From positions 4,948,501 to 5,012,500 of the forward strand of contig NZ_JARKIN010000001.1 of the NCBI RefSeq assembly GCF_029351045.1: a stretch of 64,000 nt of DNA, read 5' to 3'. The notes beneath the pieces were generated by a model that worked only from the letters and a program-made list of their open reading frames with translations, had not been told where the DNA came from and searched no databases. The translations under genes and the position numbers were made by a program. Of the stretch, positions 47,772 to 57,095 are shown piece by piece (the stretch's first letter is position 1; each line of letters opens with the position of its first letter). The stretch comes from Streptomyces sp. WMMB303 (GTDB lineage Bacteria > Actinomycetota > Actinomycetes > Streptomycetales > Streptomycetaceae).

Positions 47772-49019
47772 TCAGGTGCGGACCTCCAGCAGCGGGACGA
47801 GCTGCTCCGCTGACGTTGCCGAGCCGTGCATCCCGATCAGCTCGGATTCCTTGGGTTCGCGCCGGGTCGCCACCACGGCGACGTCGGCGCGCATCGCGGC
47901 GATCACGTCGCCGATCCTGCCCCGCACCCGCGGTTCGACCCCGGGGCCGAACCAGCCGAGGTCGGTGGCCTCTTCGCGGGTGGCGACCCACGCCTGCTCG
48001 GCCAGCACCTCGCGCCAGACGGCGTACACGTCGCCCGCCGCGCCGGGGACCGCGTACACGTGCCGCATCCGGCCCTCGCCGCCCAACTGCGCGACCCCGG
48101 CGCTCAGCTCCCAGTCCTCGTCGAAGTCGATCCGCGCCTCGGGCCCCGGCGGGATGTCGACCATGCCGTGGTCGGCGGTGACGTAGAGCGCCGAGCGCGG
48201 GGGCAACTGCTCCGCGAGGCGCTGCGCGAGCCGGTCGACGTACATCAGCTGGCCTCGCCAGGCGTCCGAGTCCATGCCGTAGCGGTGCCCGTTCCCGTCC
48301 AGCTCCGCGTAGTAGGTGTAGACGAGGGTGCGGTCCGCGGCGGCGAGGCGCTCGGCGGCCAGATCCATCCGGTCCTCGGCGGAAAGCCGCCCCAGGAAGG
48401 TGCCCCCGGAGAGGGCGATCTTGGTGAGCGGCGTGTGCTCGAAGTGCGGCGCCGTCACCTGGCAGACCTCCACCCCGGCGGCCGCCGCCTGCTGGAAGAC
48501 GGTCGGGTACGGCTGCCAGACGTGCGGCTCGGTCCAGGGCTGCCAGCGGAGTTGGTTCATCAGCGCGCCGGTGGCCGGATCCAGCGCGGTGTATCCGGGC
48601 AGTCCGTGCTCCCCGGGGACCCGGCCGGTTCCCACCGAGGCCAGCGAGGTGGCCGTGGTGGAGGGGAAGCCGGAGGTGATCGGCTCGCCGGTGCCGGCGG
48701 TGGAGCCGGCGAGCAGCGAGGTGAGGAACGGCGCCTCGTCGGGGTGCGCTCTGAGCGCTTCCCAGCCCATCCCGTCCACGAGGAACACGCAGGCGCGGTC
48801 CGCGGGCGGGAGCCGCAGCCCGGCGGCCAGGCCGGGAACGCCGAGCCCGGCGGCCACGGACGGCAGCAGGTCGGACAGCGAGCCGGAGCCGTAGCGCGGG
48901 ACGGGCGCCGTGCGCGGGTCGAGCGGGCCGTCCGGCCCGGCGCCGCCGTACCCGGCCCCGCCGGGCGGCGTGGGCGCGCCCGGGGCCCGGAGCGGGTGCG
49001 GGATGTTCTCAGCGGTCAC
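47772..49019 (-). CDS. Alkaline-phosphatase-superfamily phosphodiesterase/nucleotide pyrophosphatase
   Basis: GTG 49019 overlaps the DUF5998 stop as GTGA. The 415-residue protein has a Gly/Pro-rich N-terminus. The metal-site motifs follow: VFLVDGMGWEAL, TSGFPSTTATSLAS with the nucleophile Thr, YAELDGNGHRYGMDS and YVTADHGMVDIP. This is the type I phosphodiesterase/nucleotide pyrophosphatase pattern. It hydrolyses a phosphodiester or nucleotide, substrate unknown. No signal peptide is visible. Confidence 0.9.
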   Translation of the reverse strand: MTAENIPHPLRAPGAPTPPGGAGYGGAGPDGPLDPRTAPVPRYGSGSLSDLLPSVAAGLGVPGLAAGLRLPPADRACVFLVDGMGWEALRAHPDEAPFLTSLLAGSTAGTGEPITSGFPSTTATSLASVGTGRVPGEHGLPGYTALDPATGALMNQLRWQPWTEPHVWQPYPTVFQQAAAAGVEVCQVTAPHFEHTPLTKIALSGGTFLGRLSAEDRMDLAAERLAAADRTLVYTYYAELDGNGHRYGMDSDAWRGQLMYVDRLAQRLAEQLPPRSALYVTADHGMVDIPPGPEARIDFDEDWELSAGVAQLGGEGRMRHVYAVPGAAGDVYAVWREVLAEQAWVATREEATDLGWFGPGVEPRVRGRIGDVIAAMRADVAVVATRREPKESELIGMHGSATSAEQLVPLLEVRT

Positions 49020-49618
49020 TGCGGGGGTCCGACCCGGGTGGTTCCGGCGGTGGCCTCGGACAGCGCCTGCGCGAAGGCGAGGGTCTGGCGGACGGTGTCG
49101 GGGCCGTCGCCGGCCTCGCTGACCCGCAGCGAGAGGTCGTCGGCCGTGGCGGACCCGGTGTAGCCGTGGTCGGCCTCGCAGTTGGGGTCGCCGCAGGTGG
49201 CCGGCTCCATGTCGAGCCGGGAGACGGCGCCCCAGCCGATGGTGAGGACGACCTCGCGGGGCAGGGTGCCCGGCGTGTAGGACTCGGGGTTGGCCACCAC
49301 CCGGGAGAGCACCACGGAGGAGATCCGCTCCAGCTTCACCGACTCGGTGGAGGTGGTGGCGTAGGGCGAGGGCGAGGTGCCGTCCGCCGCCTGCTCGTCG
49401 GTGTGGCTGACAAGGAAGCGGGTGCGGGTGAGCACCAGGACCGTGACGTGACGGCGGACCTCGTTGGAGTCGAACGTCGTCTCCTGGTGCACAAGGTATG
49501 AGGCCACGGGCTCGCCACCCACCGCCGCCTCGACGGCCTCGGCTACGAGGGCCGGGTAGTAGCCGCTGCGTTCGATCGCCTCACGCAGCCCCTGCGTCGT
49601 CGTACCGGTCTTCGCCAT
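49016..49618 (-). CDS. DUF5998 protein
   Basis: ATG 49618 gives 200 residues. The sequence has many beta strands with a repeated Arg/Val pattern (HVTVLVLTRTRFLVSHTDEQ), and CGDPNCEADHGYTG is a possible metal-binding loop. It precedes and overlaps the phosphodiesterase gene, so the two are translationally coupled. This pairing is conserved in actinobacteria. Function is unknown. Confidence 0.85.
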   Translation of the reverse strand: MAKTGTTTQGLREAIERSGYYPALVAEAVEAAVGGEPVASYLVHQETTFDSNEVRRHVTVLVLTRTRFLVSHTDEQAADGTSPSPYATTSTESVKLERISSVVLSRVVANPESYTPGTLPREVVLTIGWGAVSRLDMEPATCGDPNCEADHGYTGSATADDLSLRVSEAGDGPDTVRQTLAFAQALSEATAGTTRVGPPQ

Positions 49619-49689
49619 GACAGCCATCCTAAGGGCCGTACGGCGGGCTCGGCCCGGCCCGCTCCCCCCGGTACGCCCCCGCCGCGCCG

Positions 49690-52434
49690 TCAGTACGCCG
49701 GAAGCCTGCGCGCTCCCAGGTCGGGGCGCCTTCCCGGGTCGGCGACACGGACGGAGGCGCTCAACACTGTCACACCACGCGGCGCCACCACCACCGGGTC
49801 GAGCTCGACCGCGACCACCTGCGGATGATCGTCCATCAGCAGCGAGACCCGCAGCAGCACCTCCTCCAGCGCGGCGGTGTCCGAGGGCTCGGCCCCCCGC
49901 CAGCCGAACAGCAGCGGCGCGGAGCGGATCGCGCGGACCAGTCCTGCCGCCTCCTTGTCCGTGACGGGCACCAGCCGGTGCGCCGTGTCGCCCAGCAGCT
50001 CGGAGGGCGGACCGGCCAGCCCGAAGGAGAGCACGGCGCCGATGGCCGGGTCCAGGGTGCCGCGGACCAGGGTGCCCACGCCGCGCGGAGCCATCGCCTG
50101 CACGACCGGGCGCAGCTCCTCGGGGGCGCCGAGTCCCTCGATGAGCTCCCGGTAGGCCCGGCGCAGCCCGTTCTCGCCCGCGATGTCCAGCCGCACGCCG
50201 CCAAGGTCGGCCCGGTGCCGCAGATGCGGGGCCGTGGTCTTGAGCGCGACCGGGAAGCCGAGGGTGCGGGCCGCCTCGACGGCCGTGTCGGCGTCCGGAG
50301 CCGCGAGTGTGGGCTGTACCGGGATGCCGTAGCTGAGCAGCAGGCGGGCCGCTTCCTCGTCGGTCAGGGCCCGGCCGCGGCCCGCAGCGGCCGGCGTCGC
50401 GTCGGCCAGCAGCGCGGTCGCCGCGGACTCGTCCACGTCGAGGTCGGGCACCTTGCCGGGGCTGCCGGCCTCCGCGCGCCAGCGCGCGTAGCGCACCGCC
50501 TCGGCCAGAGCGCCGGAGGCGCGCTCCGGGGTCGGGTAGGAGGGCAGGCCGCGCTGGGCGAGCGCTTTCTGCAGTCCCTCCATCGCCAGGTGGATGACCG
50601 CGACCGGCTTGCGCGGGGCGCCCTCGGCCGCGGCGCCCTCGACGGCCTCCCGCAGCGCGTCGGCGAGGGCCTCGACATGCCCGCCGGGCGGCATGCGGGG
50701 CTCGGCCGCTCCGGCGCTGTCCGGCAGCTCCGTCGGCACGGTGGGGACCACGGTGACCAGCACGGCGTCCGCGGCCGGGTCGACGAGCGCCGTACGCAGC
50801 GCCCGGCCGAACGCGCCGGGCCCCGCCGAACCGGGCAGTGCCACGACCGGACGCGGCTGCAGCCCGTCGGTGAGGCAGGCGTCGTAGGCCAGCAGGCTCA
50901 TCGCGTCGGTGTTGCCGAGGATGCCGACCCGCGGGCCCGCCGGGGGCGGCTGCTCGATCAGGAGCACCCCGGTGTCCAGCAGCTCGGTGAAGGTGTCGAC
51001 CATCAGGACGCCCGCCTGGCGCAGCAGCGTGCGGACCGTGGCGTCCGGGGTGCGCGCCGCGGGCGCCGCGTGGCCGGGCGGTGGCGTGCTGCCGCGCTGC
51101 CGCGCGCCCTTGACGACGACGACCGGCTTGCGGGCTGCGGTGCGCCGGGCGAGCCGGGTGAATTTGCGCGGGTTGCCGATGGATTCCAGGTACATCAGAA
51201 CGACGTCGGTGGCCTCGTCCTCGTCCCAGTGCTGCAGGAGGTCGTTCCCGGAGACATCGGCGCGGTTGCCCGCCGAGACGAAGGAGGAGGGTCCGATGCC
51301 CCGCCGGTCCAGACCGTCGAGCAGCGCGATGCCGATGGCCCCGGACTGGGTGAAGACGCCGATTCCGCCGCGCTCGGGCATCCGCAGCGCCGGGGTGGCG
51401 TTCAGCCGCACGTCCTCACCGGTGTTGATCAGTCCGAGGGCTCCGGGGCCGATCAGTCGCATGCCGTAGGAACGGGCGAGCCGGACCAGCTCGCGCTGCT
51501 CGTCCCGGCCGACCCCCTCGGAGAGGACGGCCAGCCCCTGCACGTCCGCCTCGCCGCACTCCGTGACCGCCCGGTGGAGCTGGTCCGCGGGGACGGCCAG
51601 CACGGCCAGGTCGACGTGCTCGGGGACGTCCCGCACCGAGCGGTGGGCCGAGACCCCGGCCGGTGGCACGGCTTCCCGCGGGTCCAGCGCGTGGTTGACG
51701 GCGTGCAGGCGCCCGGCGAAACCGCCGGCGCGCAGGCTGTCGAGCACCGCGCGCCCGGCGCCGCCGGGACTGCGGCTGACCCCGACGACGGCGACGGAGC
51801 CGGGGGCCAGGAGGCGCGCGACGGAGCGGGCCTCGGCGCGCTGCTCGCGGGCCCGCATGACGGCCAGCGAGCGCTCGGTGGGTTCCAGGTCGAGGGTGAG
51901 GCGGACCGCCCCGTCCTCGAAGCTGCGCTTCTGGAAGTAGCCGGCGTCCGTGAACACCTTGATCATCTTGGTGTTGGCCGGCAGCACCTCGGCGGCGAAG
52001 CGGCGGATGCCGCGCTCCCGGGCCACGGCACCGATATGTTCGAGGAGAGCCGAGGCCACTCCTCTGCCCTGCTGGTCGTCGCGGACCAGGAAGGCGACCT
52101 CGGCCTCGTCGGCGGGCTCGCTCGCGGGGCGGCCGAGGTCATCGATGCGGTCATAGCGCACGGTCGCGATGAACTCACCGCCGATGGTCGCCGCGAGGCC
52201 GACGCGGTCGACGTAGTCGTGGTGCGTGAAGCGGCGCACGTCGCGGTCGGACAGCCGTGGGTAGGGCGCGAAGAAGCGGTAGTACTTGGACTCGTCCGAC
52301 ACCTGCTCGTAGAAGCTGACCAGGCGCTCCGCGTCGTCCGGGGCGATCGGCCGCACCCGGGCCGTACCGCCGTCGCGCAGCACGATGTCCGCTTCCCAGT
52401 GGGCCGGGTAGGCGCGCTCCTCGGGACTCGGCAT
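49690..52434 (-). CDS. patA: Protein lysine acetyltransferase: N-terminal GNAT fused to an NDP-forming acyl-CoA synthetase-like region
   Basis: Of 914 residues, roughly 15-190 are a GNAT domain (VAFLVRDDQQGRGVASALLE, with the acetyl-CoA loop Gln-Arg-Gly-Val-Ala). A CoA-binding domain (ARLLAPGSVAVVGVSRSPGG), ligase domains (IGVFTQSGAIGIALLDGLDR) and a C-terminal ATP-grasp domain (LALKTTAPHL-like VALKTTAPHLRHRADLGGVR) follow. This order, GNAT first, is the reverse of enterobacterial Pat. It is the layout described for Streptomyces lividans PatA, which acetylates acyl-CoA synthetases. I expect the same role of metabolic-enzyme acetylation. The catalytic state of the synthetase part is unknown. 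Confidence 0.85.
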   Translation of the reverse strand: MPSPEERAYPAHWEADIVLRDGGTARVRPIAPDDAERLVSFYEQVSDESKYYRFFAPYPRLSDRDVRRFTHHDYVDRVGLAATIGGEFIATVRYDRIDDLGRPASEPADEAEVAFLVRDDQQGRGVASALLEHIGAVARERGIRRFAAEVLPANTKMIKVFTDAGYFQKRSFEDGAVRLTLDLEPTERSLAVMRAREQRAEARSVARLLAPGSVAVVGVSRSPGGAGRAVLDSLRAGGFAGRLHAVNHALDPREAVPPAGVSAHRSVRDVPEHVDLAVLAVPADQLHRAVTECGEADVQGLAVLSEGVGRDEQRELVRLARSYGMRLIGPGALGLINTGEDVRLNATPALRMPERGGIGVFTQSGAIGIALLDGLDRRGIGPSSFVSAGNRADVSGNDLLQHWDEDEATDVVLMYLESIGNPRKFTRLARRTAARKPVVVVKGARQRGSTPPPGHAAPAARTPDATVRTLLRQAGVLMVDTFTELLDTGVLLIEQPPPAGPRVGILGNTDAMSLLAYDACLTDGLQPRPVVALPGSAGPGAFGRALRTALVDPAADAVLVTVVPTVPTELPDSAGAAEPRMPPGGHVEALADALREAVEGAAAEGAPRKPVAVIHLAMEGLQKALAQRGLPSYPTPERASGALAEAVRYARWRAEAGSPGKVPDLDVDESAATALLADATPAAAGRGRALTDEEAARLLLSYGIPVQPTLAAPDADTAVEAARTLGFPVALKTTAPHLRHRADLGGVRLDIAGENGLRRAYRELIEGLGAPEELRPVVQAMAPRGVGTLVRGTLDPAIGAVLSFGLAGPPSELLGDTAHRLVPVTDKEAAGLVRAIRSAPLLFGWRGAEPSDTAALEEVLLRVSLLMDDHPQVVAVELDPVVVAPRGVTVLSASVRVADPGRRPDLGARRLPAY

Positions 52435-52603
52435 GAGGCCAGCGTACGGCGGAGGGAGGGCGCGTGCTCAGGGGTGTCCGGAGGCGTCGTATCGTCGGCG
52501 GCCGGAGCACCGTCTCCCGGGGACGCCGTCGCGGTTCACGGAGGACTCGGGCGACCGTGCAAGACTGGTCTAGACAACCTCGTACGACTCGAAGGGCAAC
52601 ACC

Positions 52604-52885
52604 ATGGTTGAGCGCCGCGTCACCGTCGGCTGGGCCGAGGGGCTGCACGCCCGCCCCGCCTCCATCTTCGTCCGCGCCGCGTCGGCGACCGGAGTGCCGG
52701 TCACCGTCCGGAAGGCCGAGGGCACTCCCGTCAACGCGGCCTCGATGCTCGGCGTACTCGGCCTCGGCGCCGAGGGCGGCGAGGAGATCGTCCTGGCCTC
52801 CGAGGCGGACGGCGCGGAGGCGGCTCTGGACAGGCTGGCCAAGCTGGTCGCGGACGGGCTGGAGGAGCTTCCGGAGACGGTCTGA
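52604..52885 (+). CDS. ptsH: Phosphocarrier protein HPr
   Basis: A 93-residue HPr with the phosphorylated histidine in GLHARPAS (His15) and a serine equivalent of the regulatory site (Ser47 in NAASMLGVLGL). It shuttles phosphate from EI to EII permeases. The context, between the acetyltransferase and the M23 gene, matches the single ptsH locus of streptomycetes. It is transcribed alone and is followed by a very strong terminator. Confidence 0.96.
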   Translation: MVERRVTVGWAEGLHARPASIFVRAASATGVPVTVRKAEGTPVNAASMLGVLGLGAEGGEEIVLASEADGAEAALDRLAKLVADGLEELPETV

Positions 52886-52940
52886 GCAGCTGGCCGGCCC
52901 CGGCCCCCCGCGGCCGCCGAAGCGGGCGGCACCGCAGGCC

Positions 52941-52986
52941 GCATGCGGCAAGCCCCCGGTCCGGTCACCGGGGGCTTGCCGCATGC
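52941..52986. terminator. Very strong bidirectional terminator
   Basis: A perfect 20-base stem (52941-52960 with 52967-52986) with a six-base loop separates ptsH from the convergent M23 peptidase gene. Confidence 0.9.
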
Positions 52987-53008
52987 GGTGCTGAGAGGGA
53001 CTTCGGCC

Positions 53009-53830
53009 TCAGACCTTCACACCGTGCTTGCGCAGGTAGGCGACCGGGTCGATGTCCGAACCATAGTCGGGACCGGTGCGGGCCTCGAAGTGCAGATGGG
53101 GGCCGGAGGAGTTGCCGGTCGAGCCGGAGAGCCCGATCTGCTGACCCGAGGTGACCTGCTGGCCGACCGAGACGCCGATCGAGTTGAGGTGGCCGTACTG
53201 GGTGTACGTGCCGTCCTTGTGCTTGATCACGATGTTGTTGCCGTAGGCACCGCCGTTCCCGGCCTCCACGACCTCACCGGCGGCCACCGAGTGGACCGGG
53301 GTGTTCATCCCCGCGTGGAAGTCGATCCCGGTGTGGCTGCCGGACGACCACATGCCGCCGCCCTGCTGGTAACCGGTCGAGACATAGGAGCCCTCGACGG
53401 GCAGCACATAGGCGTTGAGCTTCGCACGCTCGGCCTCCCGCGCCGCCTTGCGCTTGGCCTCGCGCTCCTTCTCCGCTTTCTCGGCCGCCGCCTTGCGCCG
53501 GGCCTCGTCGGCCTTCCGCTTGGCCTCCGCCTTCGCCTCGGCGGCCGCCTCCTTGGCCTCGGACTCGGCCTTGGCCTGCTCGGCCCGGAGGGCCTGCGCG
53601 GACGCCTGCTCGTCCAGCGTCTTCGAGATCGGGCCGCCGACGGCCTCGCTCACCTCGGCGTTCTGCTGGAGCGGCGCGGTGTTCTGCCCGCCGCTCGCGG
53701 CGAAGGCGGGGGAGGCGATGGACCCGACGACGCCCACGGTGGCGAGGCCGGCTATACCGGCCGCCCCGCCCGCGGTCCTGCGGGCCTTGCTCGGACGCCT
53801 GTGCTTGCCGGTGGCACGGGTGAACGCCAT
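53009..53830 (-). CDS. Secreted M23 (LytM) peptidoglycan endopeptidase
   Basis: The 273-residue protein has a signal peptide cleaved near PAFA-A (after residue 44). A long Ala/Lys/Glu-rich coiled coil spans about residues 75-135, and a C-terminal LytM domain carries the zinc ligands HTGIDFH and GPHLHFEA with the YGHLNSIGVSVGQ loop. It cuts peptide cross-bridges in peptidoglycan, probably during growth or germination, like other Streptomyces hydrolases. Expression should be governed by the c-di-AMP riboswitch in its leader. ATG 53830 has only a weak ribosome site directly upstream (GGAAAGGAG lies about 12 bases away). Confidence 0.93.
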   Translation of the reverse strand: MAFTRATGKHRRPSKARRTAGGAAGIAGLATVGVVGSIASPAFAASGGQNTAPLQQNAEVSEAVGGPISKTLDEQASAQALRAEQAKAESEAKEAAAEAKAEAKRKADEARRKAAAEKAEKEREAKRKAAREAERAKLNAYVLPVEGSYVSTGYQQGGGMWSSGSHTGIDFHAGMNTPVHSVAAGEVVEAGNGGAYGNNIVIKHKDGTYTQYGHLNSIGVSVGQQVTSGQQIGLSGSTGNSSGPHLHFEARTGPDYGSDIDPVAYLRKHGVKV

Positions 53831-53854
53831 AGGGAGGCGTACTCCTTTCCTTCC

Positions 53855-53995
53855 TTCTCGCCTACCGGGTTAGCTGACGGGTTCGGAGCAGGAAGGTCTC
53901 CTACGGACCGCCTCTTGCGAGGCCGTCCGATTCACCCCAATGGGACGTGGGTCCCCGGTCCCCCTCGGCCGCTGCCTCGGGGATTCGGCGATCGC
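53855..53995 (-). ncRNA. c-di-AMP riboswitch (ydaO/yuaA type) in the leader of the M23 gene
   Basis: Reading the minus strand, the leader holds the conserved blocks of this riboswitch in order: ATCGCCGAATCC, GGGGACCCA, TTGGGGTGAATCGG, CCTTCCTGCTCCGAACCCG, then TCAGCTAACCCGGTAGGCGA and AAGGAAGGAAAGG. These match the ydaO consensus as I know it. It is an off-switch: c-di-AMP binding would lower expression of the hydrolase. A promoter candidate lies upstream, TTGCCG (54072-54067) and TAGCGT (54048-54043), with 18 bases between. In Streptomyces the class is known on cell-wall hydrolase genes such as rpfA. Confidence 0.93.
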
Positions 53996-54142
53996 GGTCC
54001 GTCGGCCGCGGGTGCGGTCACTTCTGACGGACAGCGGCAACGACGCTAATCGGGGCCAACTCCGAGCGGCAAACGAATCCCTGGCTTTGTCACGTACGCC
54101 ACACTCCAACTCACCAGCAACCGCAACGAAAGCGGACATCAC

Positions 54143-54179
54143 AAAGGGCCCGGAAGGAGCAATTCCTCCTCCCGGGCCC
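54143..54179 (-). terminator. Rho-independent terminator of the M16 operon
   Basis: Arms GGGCCCGGAAGGAG and CTCCTCCCGGGCCC (54146-54159, 54166-54179) pair with one mismatch. On the minus strand the hairpin is followed by TTTGTGA. It ends the M16 operon before the divergent-leader region of the M23 gene. Confidence 0.8.
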
Positions 54180-54215
54180 CACTTCCGCCCCCCGACCGAC
54201 GCCCGTCGGCCGGGC

Positions 54216-55655
54216 TCAGCCGCCGGTGACCACCTTGACTTCGCCGATGCCCAACTCCCGGACCGGATCGGCGATCTGGGAAGCGTCACCGACGAGCACC
54301 GTCACCAGCCGGTCGGCCGGCAGCGCGCTGACGGCCGCCGCCGTGGCCTCCACCGTGCCTGTCTCGGCCAGTTGGGCGTAGAGCCGGCCCTGGTAGTCGT
54401 CGGGCAGGTGCTCCTCGACCTGATCGGCCAGCGTCTCCGCGACGGCCTGGGCCGTCTCGTAGCGCAGCGGAGCGACCCCCACCAGGTTCCGCACGGCCAC
54501 GTCCCGCTCCTCGTCGGTCAGCCCCTCCGCTGCCAGCGTCCGCAGCACCTGCCACAGATCGGCCAGCGCGGGACCGGTCACGTCCGTGGCCACCGAGCCG
54601 CTGATGGCCAGCAGCGCGGCCCCGCTGCCGTCCTCAGCCGAACGCAGCACATGCCCGAACGCGCGGACCCCGTAGGTGTAGCCCTTCTCCTCGCGCAGCA
54701 CCCGGTCCAGCCGCGAGGTGAGGGTGCCGCCCAGGCAGTAGACGCCCAGCAGCTGCGCGGGCCACACCCGGTCGTGCCGGTCCGCCCCGACCCGTCCGAT
54801 CAGCAACTGCGTCTGCACCGCACCGGGCCGGTCCACGATGACGACCCGGCCGGTGTCGTCCGCGGTGATCGGCGGCATCGCACGCGAGTCGACCACAGCG
54901 CCCGTCCAGCCGCCCAGCGTCTCGGCGAGCGCCGCCTCGACGCCGCCGTCGCGGAGCCCGTCCAGATCGCCGACCACCACGGCGGTCGCCGTCGCGGGCC
55001 GCACATGGGCCTCGTAGAAGGCCCGTACCGCGGCCGCGTCGATGCGCCGCACCGTCTCCTCGGTGCCCTGCCGGGGCCGCGACATCCGCGACTCGGCCGG
55101 GAACAGCTCGCGGGAGAGCTCCTTGGCCGCGCGGCGGGCGGGGTTGGCCAGCTCGTGCGGGATCTCGTCCAGCCTGTTGGCCACCAGCCGTTCGATCTCG
55201 CTGTCGGGGAACGCCGGGGCACGCAGCGCGTCCGCGAGCAGCCCCAGCGCCTTGCGCAGCCGCGAGACGGGCACCTCGAGCGACACCCGCACACCGGCGT
55301 GGTCGGCGTTCGCGTCGAGCGTGGCACCGCAGCGCTCCAGCTCGGCGGCGAACTCCTCCGCCGTGTGCTTGTCCGTGCCCTCGCTCAGTGCCCGGGCCAT
55401 GATGGTGGCGACGCCGTCCAGCCCCTCCGGCTCGGCGTCCAGCGGCGCACGCAGATCCACCTCGACGGCCACGACCTCCTGGCCGGGCCGGTGGCAGCTC
55501 AGCACCGTCAACCCGTTGGAGAGCGTGCCGCGCTCGGGGGTGGGGAAAGCCCACGGCTTGGGAGCACCCCCGGCCGGCCGGGGGTGGAACTCCATGCTCT
55601 CGCCTGCCGCCTCCGCGATGCCCGCGGGGCTCGTGCTCGCCGGTGTCTCGCTCAC
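54216..55655 (-). CDS. M16-family peptidase-like protein, catalytic motif missing
   Basis: GTG 55655 overlaps the stop of the other M16 gene (GTGA). The 479-residue protein has the M16 fold (LSNGLTVLSCHRPGQEVVAV, then RMSRPRQGTEETVRRIDAAA), but the zinc motif HxxEH is replaced by VATIMARALSEG. It is therefore inactive alone and should be the structural partner of the active M16 gene upstream. Such heterodimers form a clam-shell chamber. Confidence 0.9.
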   Translation of the reverse strand: MSETPASTSPAGIAEAAGESMEFHPRPAGGAPKPWAFPTPERGTLSNGLTVLSCHRPGQEVVAVEVDLRAPLDAEPEGLDGVATIMARALSEGTDKHTAEEFAAELERCGATLDANADHAGVRVSLEVPVSRLRKALGLLADALRAPAFPDSEIERLVANRLDEIPHELANPARRAAKELSRELFPAESRMSRPRQGTEETVRRIDAAAVRAFYEAHVRPATATAVVVGDLDGLRDGGVEAALAETLGGWTGAVVDSRAMPPITADDTGRVVIVDRPGAVQTQLLIGRVGADRHDRVWPAQLLGVYCLGGTLTSRLDRVLREEKGYTYGVRAFGHVLRSAEDGSGAALLAISGSVATDVTGPALADLWQVLRTLAAEGLTDEERDVAVRNLVGVAPLRYETAQAVAETLADQVEEHLPDDYQGRLYAQLAETGTVEATAAAVSALPADRLVTVLVGDASQIADPVRELGIGEVKVVTGG

Positions 55656-56974
55656 TGCCCGGTCTCCTCGTCGTCGTTCGCCAGCGGTTCGTACACGAGC
55701 ACGGCACGGTTGTCCGCGCGCAGCCGCTCCGCCGCCACCTGCCGCACCTCCTCGCGGGTCACTTCCAGTACCCGCCGCACCGCGGTGAGCGCGAGCTGAG
55801 GGTCACCGAAGAGCACCGCGTACCGGCACAGTTCGTCGGCCCGGCCGCCGACCGTGCCGAGCCGGTCCAGCCACTCGCGCTCCAGCTGGGCCTGGGCCCG
55901 CTCCATCTCCTCCTCGCTGGGCCCCTCCTCGGCGAACCGGCGCAGCTCCTCGTCGACCGCCGCCTGGATGTCGGCGGTCTCCGCACCGCTGGAGGCTTTG
56001 ATGTCCAGCCAGCCCAGCGAGGGCGCGCCCGCCAGCCGCAGCAGGCCGAAGCCGGCCGCCACCGCGGTGCGGTCGTGCCGCACCAGCCGGGTGTAGAGCC
56101 GGGAGGACTCACCTCCGCCGAGCGCGGTCAGCGCCAGGTCGGCGGCGTCCGCCTCCCGGGTGCCGTCGTGCGGCAGACGGTAGCCGTTCATCAGCGCGCG
56201 GGAGGGCACGTCCTCCTCGACGACCTCCCGCTGCTCCTCCCCGACCGGGTCCGGGAGCGCGCCGTCCCGCGGCGGACGCTTGCCGTCGTGGCCGGGGATG
56301 GAGCCGAAGTACTTCTCGATCCAGGCCAGCGTCGTGTCCGGGTCGATGTCGCCGACCACCGAGAGGACGGCGTTGTTGGGCGCGTAGTAGGTGCGGAAGA
56401 ACTCCCGCGCGTCCTCCAGGGAGGCCGCGTCCAGATCGGCCATGGAGCCGATCGGGGTGTGGTGGTAGGGGTGGCCCTCGGGGTAGACCATGGCCGTCAT
56501 GCGCTCGAACGCGGTGCCGTAGGGCACGTTGTCGTAGCGCTGGCGGCGCTCGTTCTTGACCACGTCCCTCTGGTTCTCCATGGACTCCTCGTCCAGCGCG
56601 GCCAGCAGCGAACCCATCCGGTCCGCCTCCAGCCACAGGGCGAGCTCCAGCTCGTGTGCGGGCATCGTCTCGAAGTAGTTGGTGCGCTCGAAGCTGGTCG
56701 TGCCGTTGAGCGAGCCGCCCGCACCCTGCACCAGCTCGAAGTGCCCGTTGCCCTCGACCTGCGCCGAGCCCTGGAACATCAGGTGCTCGAAGAGGTGGGC
56801 CAGGCCGGTGCGGCCCTCGGCCTCGTGGCGGGAACCGACGTCGTACCAGAGGCAGACAGCGGCGACGGGGGTCAGATGATCCTCGGAGAGCACCACCCGC
56901 AGGCCGTTGGCCAGCCGGTGCTCCGTCGCTGTCAGCCCACCGGTGGCCGGCGGGGGCGTGGCCGTGTGACCCAT
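55652..56974 (-). CDS. M16-family zinc metallopeptidase (active subunit)
   Basis: ATG 56974 gives 440 residues. The inverted zinc motif HLFEH is intact (GRTGLAHLFEHLMFQGS) and the distal Glu lies in SMENQRDVVKNERRQRYDNV. It degrades short peptides, as in the processing-peptidase/insulinase family. It is translationally coupled to the inactive partner downstream. The longer frame to 57076 has no ribosome site. The gene is divergent from parC. Confidence 0.93.
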   Translation of the reverse strand: MGHTATPPPATGGLTATEHRLANGLRVVLSEDHLTPVAAVCLWYDVGSRHEAEGRTGLAHLFEHLMFQGSAQVEGNGHFELVQGAGGSLNGTTSFERTNYFETMPAHELELALWLEADRMGSLLAALDEESMENQRDVVKNERRQRYDNVPYGTAFERMTAMVYPEGHPYHHTPIGSMADLDAASLEDAREFFRTYYAPNNAVLSVVGDIDPDTTLAWIEKYFGSIPGHDGKRPPRDGALPDPVGEEQREVVEEDVPSRALMNGYRLPHDGTREADAADLALTALGGGESSRLYTRLVRHDRTAVAAGFGLLRLAGAPSLGWLDIKASSGAETADIQAAVDEELRRFAEEGPSEEEMERAQAQLEREWLDRLGTVGGRADELCRYAVLFGDPQLALTAVRRVLEVTREEVRQVAAERLRADNRAVLVYEPLANDDEETGQ

Positions 56975-57095
56975 GGGCGTGGAGTCCCTTCGCTCGCGGG
57001 GGTCCCGGCCCGACGCCGGGAACTGCCGCCGCGCGCGTCTCACGCGACCGGCGGCCCTGTCACTGTATGCAACCACGCCGACAAGGTGCGAAGTT

